A stretch of DNA of 64,000 nucleotides from a virus, in IMG/VR virus record IMGVR_UViG_3300017788_003020, positions 1 through 64,000 of that record. The stretch is one strand, 5' to 3'. Of the stretch, positions 15,771 through 23,302 are shown in pieces. Every line of letters begins with the position of its first letter. Position 1 is the first letter of the stretch. The notes under the pieces were generated by a model. It saw only the letters and a list, made by a program, of their open reading frames with translations, had not been told where the DNA came from and searched no databases. A program made the position numbers and the translations under genes.

Positions 15771-16991
15771 TTATTGGATAACCATCCAATTTGTTCCTGT
15801 ATACCACAATGTTCTTGATTGACCTGCTGGAATAACAACATTCAAGAATGTATCAATACTCCAAGTAACGCCATTAAGGGTTACAACATTTGCTGTAGAA
15901 CCATTGTGTATAGTAACCAATTGACCCATAATTGGATTTGTAATAGTTACCATATTATAGTCTACTGCAACACGGCTAACAATGTAGCGTGATGTATTTG
16001 AAAGAGTTGCAGGTGAAATTGTGTGAAGTTGCACAGAACTTGTAAAATGATGTGGATTTACAGCCCATGTGAGACCACTTACACCAGCCATTGCATAAGA
16101 ACCAATGGTAGCAGAGTTTCCACCATGAAGAGCGTTCAATTTAACAGAACCATTTTTGAAGTGACTCGCTACAATCACTGAATCTTGAAGATTGCTTGCG
16201 ATTGAAGAAGTTGCTGAATGCCCTGCATTAAGAGCATATTGTGCTGTATCTGAATGAACAGAGTGATTTGCATTTACAGCATACAGGGAAGAATCAGAAC
16301 GATAAGAACGACCAGCAGTTCCTGCATAAAATGCGGTATCTGCAATATCTGCTCTTCCTGAACTTGCTGAATATCCTGAAACTTTTGCATAAATTGCAAG
16401 AAGAGCTACATCAGAAGTATCAGCAAATGCTGAGTGAACAGAGTGTTTAGAGTTGATTGCAGAATCTGCAATAGAACTACGAACTGAATGAGCGGATTTC
16501 ACAGAAGAATCTGCTACACCAGAAACTAAACTTCTTAGTGACAGAACAGATGTATCTGCGATTCCTGCTCGTCTTGCTACAACAGCTCTTTCAGCATTAA
16601 CTGCATTTTGTGCAAGTTCTGCTTTGCTACTGAATCTTGAAGAAACAGCATAAGGAACTTTATGCAAAGCAAGTTTTCCAAGAGAAACTCCATTTACATA
16701 AGCATAAACAAAGATATTTCCTTGATTTCTTGTAAAAATAGAATCTGCAATGTTTTCTAAAAGAACATTAATCATTCCATTATTTACACTAACTGATTTT
16801 TCTTCAACATACCAGAATGCTGATGTGTTTAAGTGTGAGTTCTCATTAAAAGAACTATCTGCGAGATAAGCTGAAAATTTAATTTCATTGCTAACTCCAG
16901 AAGGAACATGTGCTTGATATTGCAAATCTGTTGTTTGAGCGGACAGATTAACTGCGATAAGCGTAAGAAACGCAATCAAAAAGGTTTTCAT
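15771..16991 (-). CDS. Exported fibrous Ala/Ser/Asp-repeat protein
   Basis: 406 residues. A classic signal peptide is present (MKTFLIAFLTLIAVNLSAQ, with a predicted cut after SAQ). A globular N-terminal part (to ~residue 115) ends in KVPYAVSSRFSSKAE, followed by about 160 residues of degenerate repeats of the type IADTAxxAxxAxHSVHSD, predicted to form a fibrous or coiled structure, then a C-terminal domain ending TGTNWMVIQ that resembles tips of phage fibres and some Bacteroidota surface proteins. The similar arrangement occurs in host secreted proteins. Export through Sec is expected. It is preceded by the T9SS-tailed gene at 17007 with a 15-nt gap, so the two probably form one surface-expressed unit. 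Confidence 0.7.
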   Translation of the reverse strand: MKTFLIAFLTLIAVNLSAQTTDLQYQAHVPSGVSNEIKFSAYLADSSFNENSHLNTSAFWYVEEKSVSVNNGMINVLLENIADSIFTRNQGNIFVYAYVNGVSLGKLALHKVPYAVSSRFSSKAELAQNAVNAERAVVARRAGIADTSVLSLRSLVSGVADSSVKSAHSVRSSIADSAINSKHSVHSAFADTSDVALLAIYAKVSGYSASSGRADIADTAFYAGTAGRSYRSDSSLYAVNANHSVHSDTAQYALNAGHSATSSIASNLQDSVIVASHFKNGSVKLNALHGGNSATIGSYAMAGVSGLTWAVNPHHFTSSVQLHTISPATLSNTSRYIVSRVAVDYNMVTITNPIMGQLVTIHNGSTANVVTLNGVTWSIDTFLNVVIPAGQSRTLWYTGTNWMVIQ

Positions 16992-17006
16992 TAAATCCTC
17001 GTATTT

Positions 17007-17447
17007 TTAGTTAAAAATGACTCTTGATGAGTAAACTTTATCGTTTGTTGTGGTGAATGTGATATAAAATACGCCTCTATAAGGAAGAGTGATTTTACGA
17101 GCTGACAAATCATATGCATTTGTGATGATTGTTCCGTAGATGTCATAAATCAAAATAGACTTAACATCATCCATCATAAAAAATACAGTTTCTTGATTTG
17201 TCGGGTTTGGATATACAGTAGAAATATATGAAATTTCTTTACCTGAAAAATCTTCAACAGAAGTTGTTAGTCTTCTTGGTATTCTAATTCCAATATGATT
17301 TCCATTTTTATATCCTGCTATTACCTGACCGATAGTAGCGTTGTTATTACCACCTGTTACTACTTTTTTGAACAAGTCGATGGTATAACATGAATATGTA
17401 GTAGTATATGTAACTACACACAGAAAAAGCGCAATGATATACTTCAT
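17007..17447 (-). CDS. Secreted protein with type IX secretion C-terminal sorting domain
   Basis: 146 residues from the ATG at 17447, favoured over the ATG 12 nt upstream because GGAG lies 6 nt before it. The N-terminus MKYIIALFLCVVTYTTTYSC is a signal peptide. The last ~75 residues read ISTVYPNPTNQETVFF, then SILIYDIYGTIITNA, LPYRGVFYITF and SRVIFN, the recurring pattern of the type A T9SS sorting domain (YPNP..., I-Y-D-x-x-G, G-V-Y), which takes proteins across the outer membrane of Bacteroidota and anchors them to the surface. The short middle segment is not recognised. A phage gene bearing this signal implies use of the host secretion system, perhaps to alter the cell surface. Confidence 0.8.
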   Translation of the reverse strand: MKYIIALFLCVVTYTTTYSCYTIDLFKKVVTGGNNNATIGQVIAGYKNGNHIGIRIPRRLTTSVEDFSGKEISYISTVYPNPTNQETVFFMMDDVKSILIYDIYGTIITNAYDLSARKITLPYRGVFYITFTTTNDKVYSSRVIFN

Positions 17448-17551
17448 TGTGGTCTCCATTCATTTATGTTTATTAGATTGCATCATAGTTTATATAAAGA
17501 GTTGGAAAAAAGTTCAATTTAATCGGAAACTATTTTTTAAGTTTTAAGTTC

Positions 17552-17560
17552 GATATATAA
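17552..17560 (+). promoter_or_regulatory. GATATATA element
   Basis: GATATATAA, 36 nt before the membrane protein gene at 17597. Confidence 0.4.
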
Positions 17561-17596
17561 GATTATCTGGTATAAACATAAATAAAAACCCTTAGA

Positions 17597-18016
17597 ATGG
17601 ACTTGATGAACAGAAAATTTACTATTAATTTAACTACCCTTATAGGCATAATATCAGCCATATCTACAATTATTGGGGGGTACTGGTATTTCAAAAACAC
17701 GATAGAAACAACAAGAGATGGTATAAAATCAGCAAATGAAAACTACAAAGAACTTAAAAACGAAATACAACTTTTAAGAGAAAGGTTATATGAAATGGCT
17801 ATTACCTATAATAAAAATGTCCAGCTTGAAAATGAGATACATCCAGATAAAAAAATCAGAAGAAGTTATACAAAATATGAAGAAGATACTGTTATAACCC
17901 CTCCTTTTAGGATGGTTCCTGAAGAAAAAAGGATAAAACCTGTAATGGATACGATAGACATATCAAAGATAAAGATAAAACCAAATATTCAATTACCTAT
18001 TAAACTAAAAAAATAA
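17597..18016 (+). CDS. Single-pass membrane protein with coiled coil (possible inner-membrane spanin)
   Basis: 139 residues. A hydrophobic segment at residues ~12-31 (LTTLIGIISAISTIIGGYWYF) is followed by a charged helix likely to form a coiled coil (SANENYKELKNEIQLLRERLYEM) and a Pro-rich basic tail. Length and layout resemble inner-membrane spanins (Rz-like), which help disrupt the envelope at lysis, but there is no sequence signature to prove this. It is followed immediately by a bidirectional terminator. Confidence 0.5.
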   Translation: MDLMNRKFTINLTTLIGIISAISTIIGGYWYFKNTIETTRDGIKSANENYKELKNEIQLLRERLYEMAITYNKNVQLENEIHPDKKIRRSYTKYEEDTVITPPFRMVPEEKRIKPVMDTIDISKIKIKPNIQLPIKLKK

Positions 18017-18018
18017 AA

Positions 18019-18048
18019 AAGCCCCTAAAAGTATTTATTTAGGGACTT
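18019..18048. terminator. Bidirectional terminator
   Basis: GTCCCTAAA / TTTAGGGGC, 9-bp stem, with T runs on both strands; it ends the gene at 17597 and, on the minus strand, the candidate RNA below. Confidence 0.85.
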
Positions 18049-18272
18049 TATATATGGTTGCGCCAGAAACGAAACAACGATATTTAAGTGCAGTGAGAAA
18101 AATCTAAGAAAAATCTACACTCATCGCAGGGAAAATTACTTTTACCCTTTTCCGCCAAACTATTCTTCTGGATGGACTAAGGAGTTTATATCTTAAAACA
18201 TAAAAGAACTAAGTTTTAGATATAAAGGCGGTTTCCATAGCATTAGGAGATTTAATACTCACAAGCTCAATT
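18019..18272 (-). ncRNA. Candidate structured noncoding RNA, about 255 nt
   Basis: The 406-nt gap between genes holds no credible frame but has a consensus promoter on the minus strand (TATATTTG at 18286-18279) and a strong terminator at its other end. Between them several helices can be drawn: CCGCC (18152-18156) with GGCGG (18227-18231) enclosing a 9-bp stem TTTATATCT/AGATATAAA (18185-18193 with 18218-18226); a GGG/CCC hairpin at 18129-18147; and AGTGTAG/CTGCACT near 18085-18120 flanked by a GCGAT/ATCGT pair. I tested RNase P RNA, tmRNA and 6S RNA signatures by eye and found none. The class is unknown. Confidence 0.6.
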
Positions 18273-18278
18273 CCTGTA

Positions 18279-18309
18279 CAAATATAAAGAACTTTCCAAT
18301 AAAGTTCAA
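18279..18309 (-). promoter_or_regulatory. Bacteroidota-type promoter for candidate ncRNA
   Basis: Minus strand TTG (18309-18307), 20 nt, TATATTTG (18286-18279); a full consensus match in a gap without genes. Confidence 0.75.
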
Positions 18310-18331
18310 ATTTTTCTGAAAATTTTATTTT

Positions 18332-18361
18332 TTGTTTTCCCGATTCTTTTTATTAGATTTG
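18332..18361 (+). promoter_or_regulatory. Bacteroidota-type promoter
   Basis: TTG (18332-18334), 19 nt, TAGATTTG (18354-18361), upstream of the ART-like gene at 18423 and divergent from the ncRNA promoter. Confidence 0.65.
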
Positions 18362-18422
18362 TAACAATAGTGATATTAAACGATATTAGTTAAAACATAA
18401 CGATAATTTAGAGGGTTTATTT

Positions 18423-19313
18423 ATGATTCAAAACACCAGAATACCTCAAGGGTATGATAGCCTAAAACGCTATAATGAAAGAGAGCAGTATGAAAATGCT
18501 ATCTTAGACTATTATCACAAAAACAAAAATTATCAAAACCTTGTTTTATGTGAAAATGGAGATTTCTTTTATATAGACTATTCTAATAGAGGCAAAGCCT
18601 TTGATAGAAAGGATAGTAACTATATTGGCTCTATTTATGATGATAAGATAAATTTCGCAACGGCTAAGTTCATCTATGATTATAATTATATGTCAAATTA
18701 TGATTGGGCAGTAAAACTTAAAAAGCATATTTCAAGATGGATTGATGAAATAAGAATAAAACAATCAAATAATACAGATTCTGTTTACTTAATGTTCAAA
18801 CTCCCACAGAATGAAAAGCAATATTCTGTTAGATTTTCAGACCATAGCGATAGAAAATTTATCGCAGATTTTAATTTTGCAATTCCTCTTGGTTCAAACT
18901 TAAATGGTAAAAATTGGGATGATTTGATTAATTGGTTTGATTTTTTGCTCAACAACAATATTGTTACCCTTAGTCAGCCTTATTTATACCATGCTACATA
19001 TGCTCCTTTAATTGAGAGTATTAAAAGAAATGGGATAGATAGTTCTTTATCTGAATTTAATTGGATAGACTCTAAAATAGGTGTGAATTATCTTTCAAGA
19101 GACCCTATGATGGCTTATAATTACGCAAAAGTTTCATCTATCGTTCCTGAGTCTTATTTAAGAGATATAGTCGTTTTGACTATTTCTTCAAGTAAATTAG
19201 ATAAAACTAAGTTGTTTTCGCCGACAAATACAACTTGTTTTGATGATAATTCTACGATTGAATGTAGAGATTTCATACCATATGAAAGTATATTAAAAAT
19301 TGAGAAGTATTGA
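18423..19313 (+). CDS. ART / RNA 2'-phosphotransferase-fold-like protein
   Basis: 296 residues. The C-terminal third (from ~residue 195) reads PYLYHATYAPLIESIKRNGID, then VNYLSRDPMMAYNYAKVSS, DIVVLTISSSKLDKTKLF and IECRDFIPYESILKIEKY. The order YHAT, G-I, V-x-LSRD, A-x-x-YA, VVLTI, L-D, Y-x-x-IP-x-x-I is typical of ART-fold proteins in phages and bacteria that include tRNA 2'-phosphotransferase-like members. The N-terminal two thirds are not recognised. Unlike other ART-like proteins here it lacks the packaging-type leader and has a host-type promoter, so it is more likely made early in infection. Confidence 0.55.
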   Translation: MIQNTRIPQGYDSLKRYNEREQYENAILDYYHKNKNYQNLVLCENGDFFYIDYSNRGKAFDRKDSNYIGSIYDDKINFATAKFIYDYNYMSNYDWAVKLKKHISRWIDEIRIKQSNNTDSVYLMFKLPQNEKQYSVRFSDHSDRKFIADFNFAIPLGSNLNGKNWDDLINWFDFLLNNNIVTLSQPYLYHATYAPLIESIKRNGIDSSLSEFNWIDSKIGVNYLSRDPMMAYNYAKVSSIVPESYLRDIVVLTISSSKLDKTKLFSPTNTTCFDDNSTIECRDFIPYESILKIEKY

Positions 19314-19316
19314 TTT

Positions 19317-19325
19317 GATATATAG
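19317..19325 (+). promoter_or_regulatory. GATATATA element
   Basis: GATATATAG, 18 nt before the leader-bearing gene at 19344. Confidence 0.45.
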
Positions 19326-19343
19326 AGAAAATAAATTTTTCCT

Positions 19344-20045
19344 ATGAAATATATCAAAATCTATGAATCTTGGGTAAATGAAGCAGAAGCCACAAAATTT
19401 GATGTAAGTAAGCCACAAGCATATCCTATGTTAAAAATAACACAAGGAGAACTTTATACAGGAAATGAAGAAAACTTCAGAAAAACCTTGGCAAGTCTTT
19501 ATAGCAGAGGTATAGAAAAGAAAGAAGTCAGTGAGACTGACCCATATGGTGTTATTAATTTTTTTAATATAAAGATAAAGTCAATAGATTCTAAAAAAAA
19601 CTCAATGTCTTTTAAGTTCGCAAAAGCCCAACAAGATGTTTCTATAACAACTGAATTGAAAGTTACCGCTGGATTTACAAGCGTGATGAATGAAATGGGA
19701 TATGATATAAAGTCCGAGTCGGGTTTAGAACAAATAAAAAATGCTTTTTTAGTTTATCCCAAAGCAACTGATAAATCAAAAGTAATCACAAAATCTGAAG
19801 ATGGTTCTATAAAAGTATCCACAGAATCCGCAGTCATAGTAATTTTACCCAAAGAACCTTACGATAAAGAAGACTTAGCTATAAATTTAGATAGTTTATG
19901 TATAGCAAAAGGAGAAGCGAAAGATTGTGTTGTAGGTCAATCTTCTGCTTATATTGCTCTTGAATTCAAAATTCCAGGTGCATTATCTTCAACTCAATAT
20001 GGGGATGATAAATTCTTCACAAAGACTATATTCAAAAAAGCGTAA
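19344..20045 (+). CDS. Leader-bearing (capsid-targeting-like) protein of unknown function
   Basis: 233 residues starting MKYIKIYESWVNEAEATK, one of the best shared-leader copies, with a V-N-E site at residues 11-13 that a T4-type prohead protease might cut. The body (DPYGVINFFNIKIKSIDSKK, SMSFKFAKAQQDVSITTELK, VIVILPKEPYDKED) suggests a beta-rich domain, but no family is recognised. A packaged internal protein is inferred. Confidence 0.65.
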   Translation: MKYIKIYESWVNEAEATKFDVSKPQAYPMLKITQGELYTGNEENFRKTLASLYSRGIEKKEVSETDPYGVINFFNIKIKSIDSKKNSMSFKFAKAQQDVSITTELKVTAGFTSVMNEMGYDIKSESGLEQIKNAFLVYPKATDKSKVITKSEDGSIKVSTESAVIVILPKEPYDKEDLAINLDSLCIAKGEAKDCVVGQSSAYIALEFKIPGALSSTQYGDDKFFTKTIFKKA

Positions 20046-20061
20046 AAATAATATTACTTAT

Positions 20062-20217
20062 ATGAATTACAATTCTGAATTTGATTTCGAAGATACAGGT
20101 GATTTAGTATGTTGGGATACTGTATATTATGCAACAACAACTTCAAACAAAAAGATAAATATAGTTTATACACAATCTGAAAAATCTGAACATCCCGTTG
20201 AACATAATCAAAAGTAA
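20062..20217 (+). CDS. Small acidic hypothetical protein
   Basis: 51 residues from the ATG at 20062 (MNYNSEFDFEDTGDLVCWDT...). The longer open frame would overlap the preceding gene by nearly 100 nt, so this start is preferred. Nothing recognised. Confidence 0.45.
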   Translation: MNYNSEFDFEDTGDLVCWDTVYYATTTSNKKINIVYTQSEKSEHPVEHNQK

Positions 20218-20273
20218 CAACTATATTCTGTAAATTGAGTTAATTTCTATAAACAGATTATATTGGTTAATTT

Positions 20274-20543
20274 ATGAAAGTATATGAGCCTCTTTGTTGG
20301 ATATGGGATGATTATTCAGCATCAACTATCGATGTAAAAGAAATGGGTCTTTATTCAACAATAGAACTCGCAAAAGAAAAGATTGAATCTTTCTACAAAG
20401 AAATGATGTCTCCCTCGGAAAAGGTATTAAGGCTAAATGAAGATATAAAAGTCCAAAATGAAGATAGATACAACCTATCTGTATTTACAAATAAATATGA
20501 ATTTCATTTTAGAGTTATAGAACGAGAACTCATTTTAGAATGA
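20274..20543 (+). CDS. Small hypothetical protein
   Basis: 89 residues, MKVYEPLCWIWDDYSASTID... . Mixed charged sequence with ELAKEKIESFYKEMM as a likely helix. No family recognised. In line with 20580 on the same strand and ahead of a shared terminator at 20858. Confidence 0.5.
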   Translation: MKVYEPLCWIWDDYSASTIDVKEMGLYSTIELAKEKIESFYKEMMSPSEKVLRLNEDIKVQNEDRYNLSVFTNKYEFHFRVIERELILE

Positions 20544-20579
20544 GTCTCTTAGATTAAATCACAGTTAAAGGAAAGCACT

Positions 20580-20831
20580 ATGATGCTTGACATTAAAAAT
20601 GACCATATGATGCGTATGGAGTTTGATGAAAATACCCTGTTAAAAATGGGTTTTACTATTTCTTATTTAGGTAAAGAAAATAGTTATACAATATCGACAA
20701 AACAAAAGGGAACTCATTTCATCTTGCAAAAGGATGGAACTTTGCTTGTTCATGATGAATACGATACAATCAAATTAGCTAAGGTAGAAAACTTAGAGGA
20801 ATTGAATCAGATTATTGGTCTCTTTTGCTGA
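20580..20831 (+). CDS. Small hypothetical protein
   Basis: 83 residues, MMLDIKNDHMMRMEFDENTLLKMGFTI... . Repeated beta-like stretches (GTHFILQKDGTLLVHDEYDTI). A terminator follows the stop by about 27 nt. Not recognised. Confidence 0.5.
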   Translation: MMLDIKNDHMMRMEFDENTLLKMGFTISYLGKENSYTISTKQKGTHFILQKDGTLLVHDEYDTIKLAKVENLEELNQIIGLFC

Positions 20832-20857
20832 TTTTACTTTACATGTTTTGTAAAACA

Positions 20858-20884
20858 AAAACCCCAGAATTTCTGGGGTTTTCT
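20858..20884. terminator. Bidirectional terminator
   Basis: AACCCCAGAA/TTCTGGGGTT with a 1-nt turn region and flanking T/A runs; lies between convergent genes. Confidence 0.8.
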
Positions 20885-20891
20885 TTTAATA

Positions 20892-21098
20892 TTAAAGTAT
20901 AGAACGAAATGTTCTGAAAACATTCCAAAAAATCGGAGCATATTTAATGATGATATATGCTGATGTTGAATAATATAATATGGATATAATTATAGATATA
21001 ACCCTAAGCTTTTTTTCCAAATCGGGTTTGTTTTTAATACGAATCTCTAAAAAAAGTTTAGCGATTGATATTACTGACAGAAATAACAGTAAAAGCAT
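20892..21098 (-). CDS. Two-pass small membrane protein
   Basis: 68 residues: hydrophobic residues 1-18 (MLLLLFLSVISIAKLFLE), a short basic loop (RIKNKPDLEKKLR) and a second membrane segment (VISIIISILYYSTSAYIIIKYA). The shape would fit a holin or other small membrane effector, but nothing specific supports that. The convergent terminator next to its stop favours a real gene. Confidence 0.5.
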   Translation of the reverse strand: MLLLLFLSVISIAKLFLEIRIKNKPDLEKKLRVISIIISILYYSTSAYIIIKYAPIFWNVFRTFRSIL

Positions 21099-21165
21099 GA
21101 TATTTGATATTTTTAATTTGAACTTTTCTATTTAGAATATATACCAGCAAACAAATAAAGTTCTT

Positions 21166-21516
21166 ATGAAATCAAAAAAATACATATTTAAGTATGAAGA
21201 GTTACATGAAACAATACATAGAACTCTTACAAAATTAAAGCTCATAATAACAGCAGAAACAATACTATTCAAAGATAAAGAATTCAGAAATGGACTAAAC
21301 AATACTTTATACAGAAATGCCCTTTCTTACAAATTAGTTGAGTCTTACCCTAATAAATTAATATACTCAATTCAAATAGACTACAGTAAATTCAAAATTT
21401 TAACTGATTTTTCAAATAACATAACAAGAGACATAAATGTAATGTTAGATACAAAAGGATTAAAGGGGGCAGAATCTTCAGTAGACCATCACAGGATTTG
21501 GATAAAACTTCCATAA
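21166..21516 (+). CDS. Hypothetical protein
   Basis: 116 residues (MKSKKYIFKYEELHETIHRTLTKLK...). Basic, with predicted alternating helix and strand. No family recognised. Followed after 68 nt by the methyltransferase gene on the same strand. Confidence 0.5.
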   Translation: MKSKKYIFKYEELHETIHRTLTKLKLIITAETILFKDKEFRNGLNNTLYRNALSYKLVESYPNKLIYSIQIDYSKFKILTDFSNNITRDINVMLDTKGLKGAESSVDHHRIWIKLP

Positions 21517-21584
21517 TTTTTTTTGAACTAAATCGGCTATTTTTCTATAAATAATAAGTATTAACTTAAAATATAAGGTAAGCT

Positions 21585-22532
21585 ATGCCTCAAGGTTCTT
21601 ATTTAGATTCCAAATTTTATATTCTGTTGATTGAAAACAAATACTTTCTAACTTCTGAATTGTATAGAAAGGAAAAACCTCTCGATGAGTTTTTTTCAAA
21701 TAGATGTTTTTTAACAACTGAGTCTGATATTATTTCTGCGGTTTCAATCTATAAAAGCATCAAAGATAAAGTTTCAGCTTCTATGTATATGTATACTTAT
21801 GATTCTGAGGCTATTACAAAATCAAGAAAAATTCTTGAAGATTTTGAAATAGATAATCTTATGGATAATGTCTTATCTCATTATATCCCTGATGTTTTTT
21901 CTTTACAGCCCATAATCAAAGAGATTACATTGGAATCTTTAAGAAGCACAGAAATCTATAAAATGCTATGCGAAGCTCATACTTCACCAGAAGGAAATCT
22001 ATTAGAGAATATTGTAAACTTAGAAACAACAAATGCTCAAATTTCCTTTTTTAAGTATGCCTTAAATATAATAAAGAATCAAAATATTGAAGGTTGTCTT
22101 TTAGAAGTAGGGACAAATAAAGGATTCTTTGGATATATTGCTTCAACTATTTTGGGAAAAAGAACTTTGCATACAGTAGATGTAAATATGGAAAGTTCGA
22201 AGGTAGTTCCAATTCTTGCAAAAATGGGTATGAATGTTATATTTAACTGTGGTGATTCAACACATATATTAAATAACTACACGATAGACGAACCTGTAGC
22301 ATTTGCTTGGGTAGATGGTGGTCATAAATACGAAGAAGCTTTATCTGATTTAAGAAATGCCGCAAGACTTGGGGCAAAATACATTGCTCTGGATGATGTT
22401 AAATTTTTCCGTGGTAAAGTAAATACCGCATATATTGATTTCTTGACTGAACATCAAGAATATATGAACATAGATAATCCTTATTGGGAACATGATGATG
22501 TTGGAATAGCTTGGTGTAAATTAACAGATTAA
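21585..22532 (+). CDS. SAM-dependent methyltransferase (class I)
   Basis: 315 residues. The Rossmann core starts at ~residue 165 with GCLLEVGTNKGFFGYIAS (motif I, E-V-G-T-x-x-G), then LHTVDVNMESS, MNVIFNCGDSTHIL and VAFAWVDGGHKYEEALSDLRNAA, AKYIALDDV, which resembles the Methyltransf_24 group that often modifies sugars or small molecules. The N-terminal 160 residues are unassigned. Substrate unknown; the glycan-directed genes in this window make a sugar substrate plausible. Confidence 0.7.
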   Translation: MPQGSYLDSKFYILLIENKYFLTSELYRKEKPLDEFFSNRCFLTTESDIISAVSIYKSIKDKVSASMYMYTYDSEAITKSRKILEDFEIDNLMDNVLSHYIPDVFSLQPIIKEITLESLRSTEIYKMLCEAHTSPEGNLLENIVNLETTNAQISFFKYALNIIKNQNIEGCLLEVGTNKGFFGYIASTILGKRTLHTVDVNMESSKVVPILAKMGMNVIFNCGDSTHILNNYTIDEPVAFAWVDGGHKYEEALSDLRNAARLGAKYIALDDVKFFRGKVNTAYIDFLTEHQEYMNIDNPYWEHDDVGIAWCKLTD

Positions 22533-22533
22533 T

Positions 22534-22857
22534 TCACATCTTATCTTCATAATAAAATGAAGTAAACTTTTTTATTGTGATTAAACCAAATTTTTCGGCT
22601 ACTTTCACGATATAGAGCTTAGAAATCTTATTATGAATATTTTGCATCATAGACTTGAATTTGAATATATTTGAATGCCCCTTATAGTGATTACATATTT
22701 CACAACTTGGCATTAAATTTTCAAATTCCTCAGTTCCACCTAATTTTTTAGGAATAAAGTGGTCAATTTTTAAGTCTTTATATTCTAAATAATTACCACA
22801 ATAAGCACATTTTCCATCAAATTTTCTGTACACTAATTTTCTTAAATCTTTATTCAT
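22534..22857 (-). CDS. HNH endonuclease
   Basis: 107 residues from the ATG at 22857; a longer frame to 22893 would run under the plus-strand gene. CAYCG and CEIC (zinc-binding pairs) bracket LKIDHFIPKKLGGTEEFENLMPSC, which is the DH...N...H core of the HNH fold, ending NHYKG. A small free-standing HNH gene like this is usually a homing or restriction-type endonuclease in T4-like phages. It is convergent with and 1 nt from the methyltransferase gene. Confidence 0.85.
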   Translation of the reverse strand: MNKDLRKLVYRKFDGKCAYCGNYLEYKDLKIDHFIPKKLGGTEEFENLMPSCEICNHYKGHSNIFKFKSMMQNIHNKISKLYIVKVAEKFGLITIKKFTSFYYEDKM

Positions 22858-22884
22858 AAAAGAAAGTTTTTGTATATTGCTCAC

Positions 22885-23061
22885 ATGGAACATTTACTCT
22901 ATATACTTCAATCTATACAGACTTTTCTTAAGTCAAGGGAGTTTGTGGATTATAACATTTATTTTTGTGTTTTTGTGATAAGCATGTTTTTTTATTTGTT
23001 CGTAGCTTATCCAATACTGTTAAATTATATAAAAAAGGAAAAAGATTATGCAGATGATTAA
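22885..23061 (+). CDS. Small single-pass membrane protein
   Basis: 58 residues (MEHLLYILQSIQTFLKSREF...) with a membrane segment YFCVFVISMFFYLFVAYPILLNYI and a charged C-terminus. It overlaps the next gene by 14 nt, which suggests coupled translation. Not recognised. Confidence 0.4.
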   Translation: MEHLLYILQSIQTFLKSREFVDYNIYFCVFVISMFFYLFVAYPILLNYIKKEKDYADD

Positions 23062-23299
23062 AGAAAAAATAGTAAGATTCGTAGAGGCATTTGAGTTTGT
23101 TCAAAAACATCAAATTTTGAATGCTTTAGAGATGTATAATGTAGAACGAGTTCAAAATTGTATAAATGAACTGGTTAGCGAAGATGCTCTTGCTATGAAA
23201 GAAAATCCAATTGATGGGACTTGGCATTACTATCTTTCTTATATGTACAAGAATAGTCCAAATTTTAATTATCTAAAACCGCTCGATAAACAAATTTAA
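23048..23299 (+). CDS. Small hypothetical protein, possible winged-helix fold
   Basis: 83 residues. VQKHQILNALEMYNVERVQNCINELVSEDALAM has the helix-turn-helix then GTWHYYLS strand order of small winged-helix proteins. The call is weak and rests on pattern only. Confidence 0.45.
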   Translation: MQMIKEKIVRFVEAFEFVQKHQILNALEMYNVERVQNCINELVSEDALAMKENPIDGTWHYYLSYMYKNSPNFNYLKPLDKQI

Positions 23300-23302
23300 G
23301 TT

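Noticed and set aside
18019-18272. RNase P RNA, 6S RNA or tmRNA as identity of the ncRNA candidate
   Set aside because: None of their core sequence signatures (such as GAGGAAAGUCC for RNase P) is visible; it is left as unknown class.
22928-23113. Minus-strand 61-codon frame
   Set aside because: It is antisense to two small plus-strand genes and lacks any recognisable composition or start signal.
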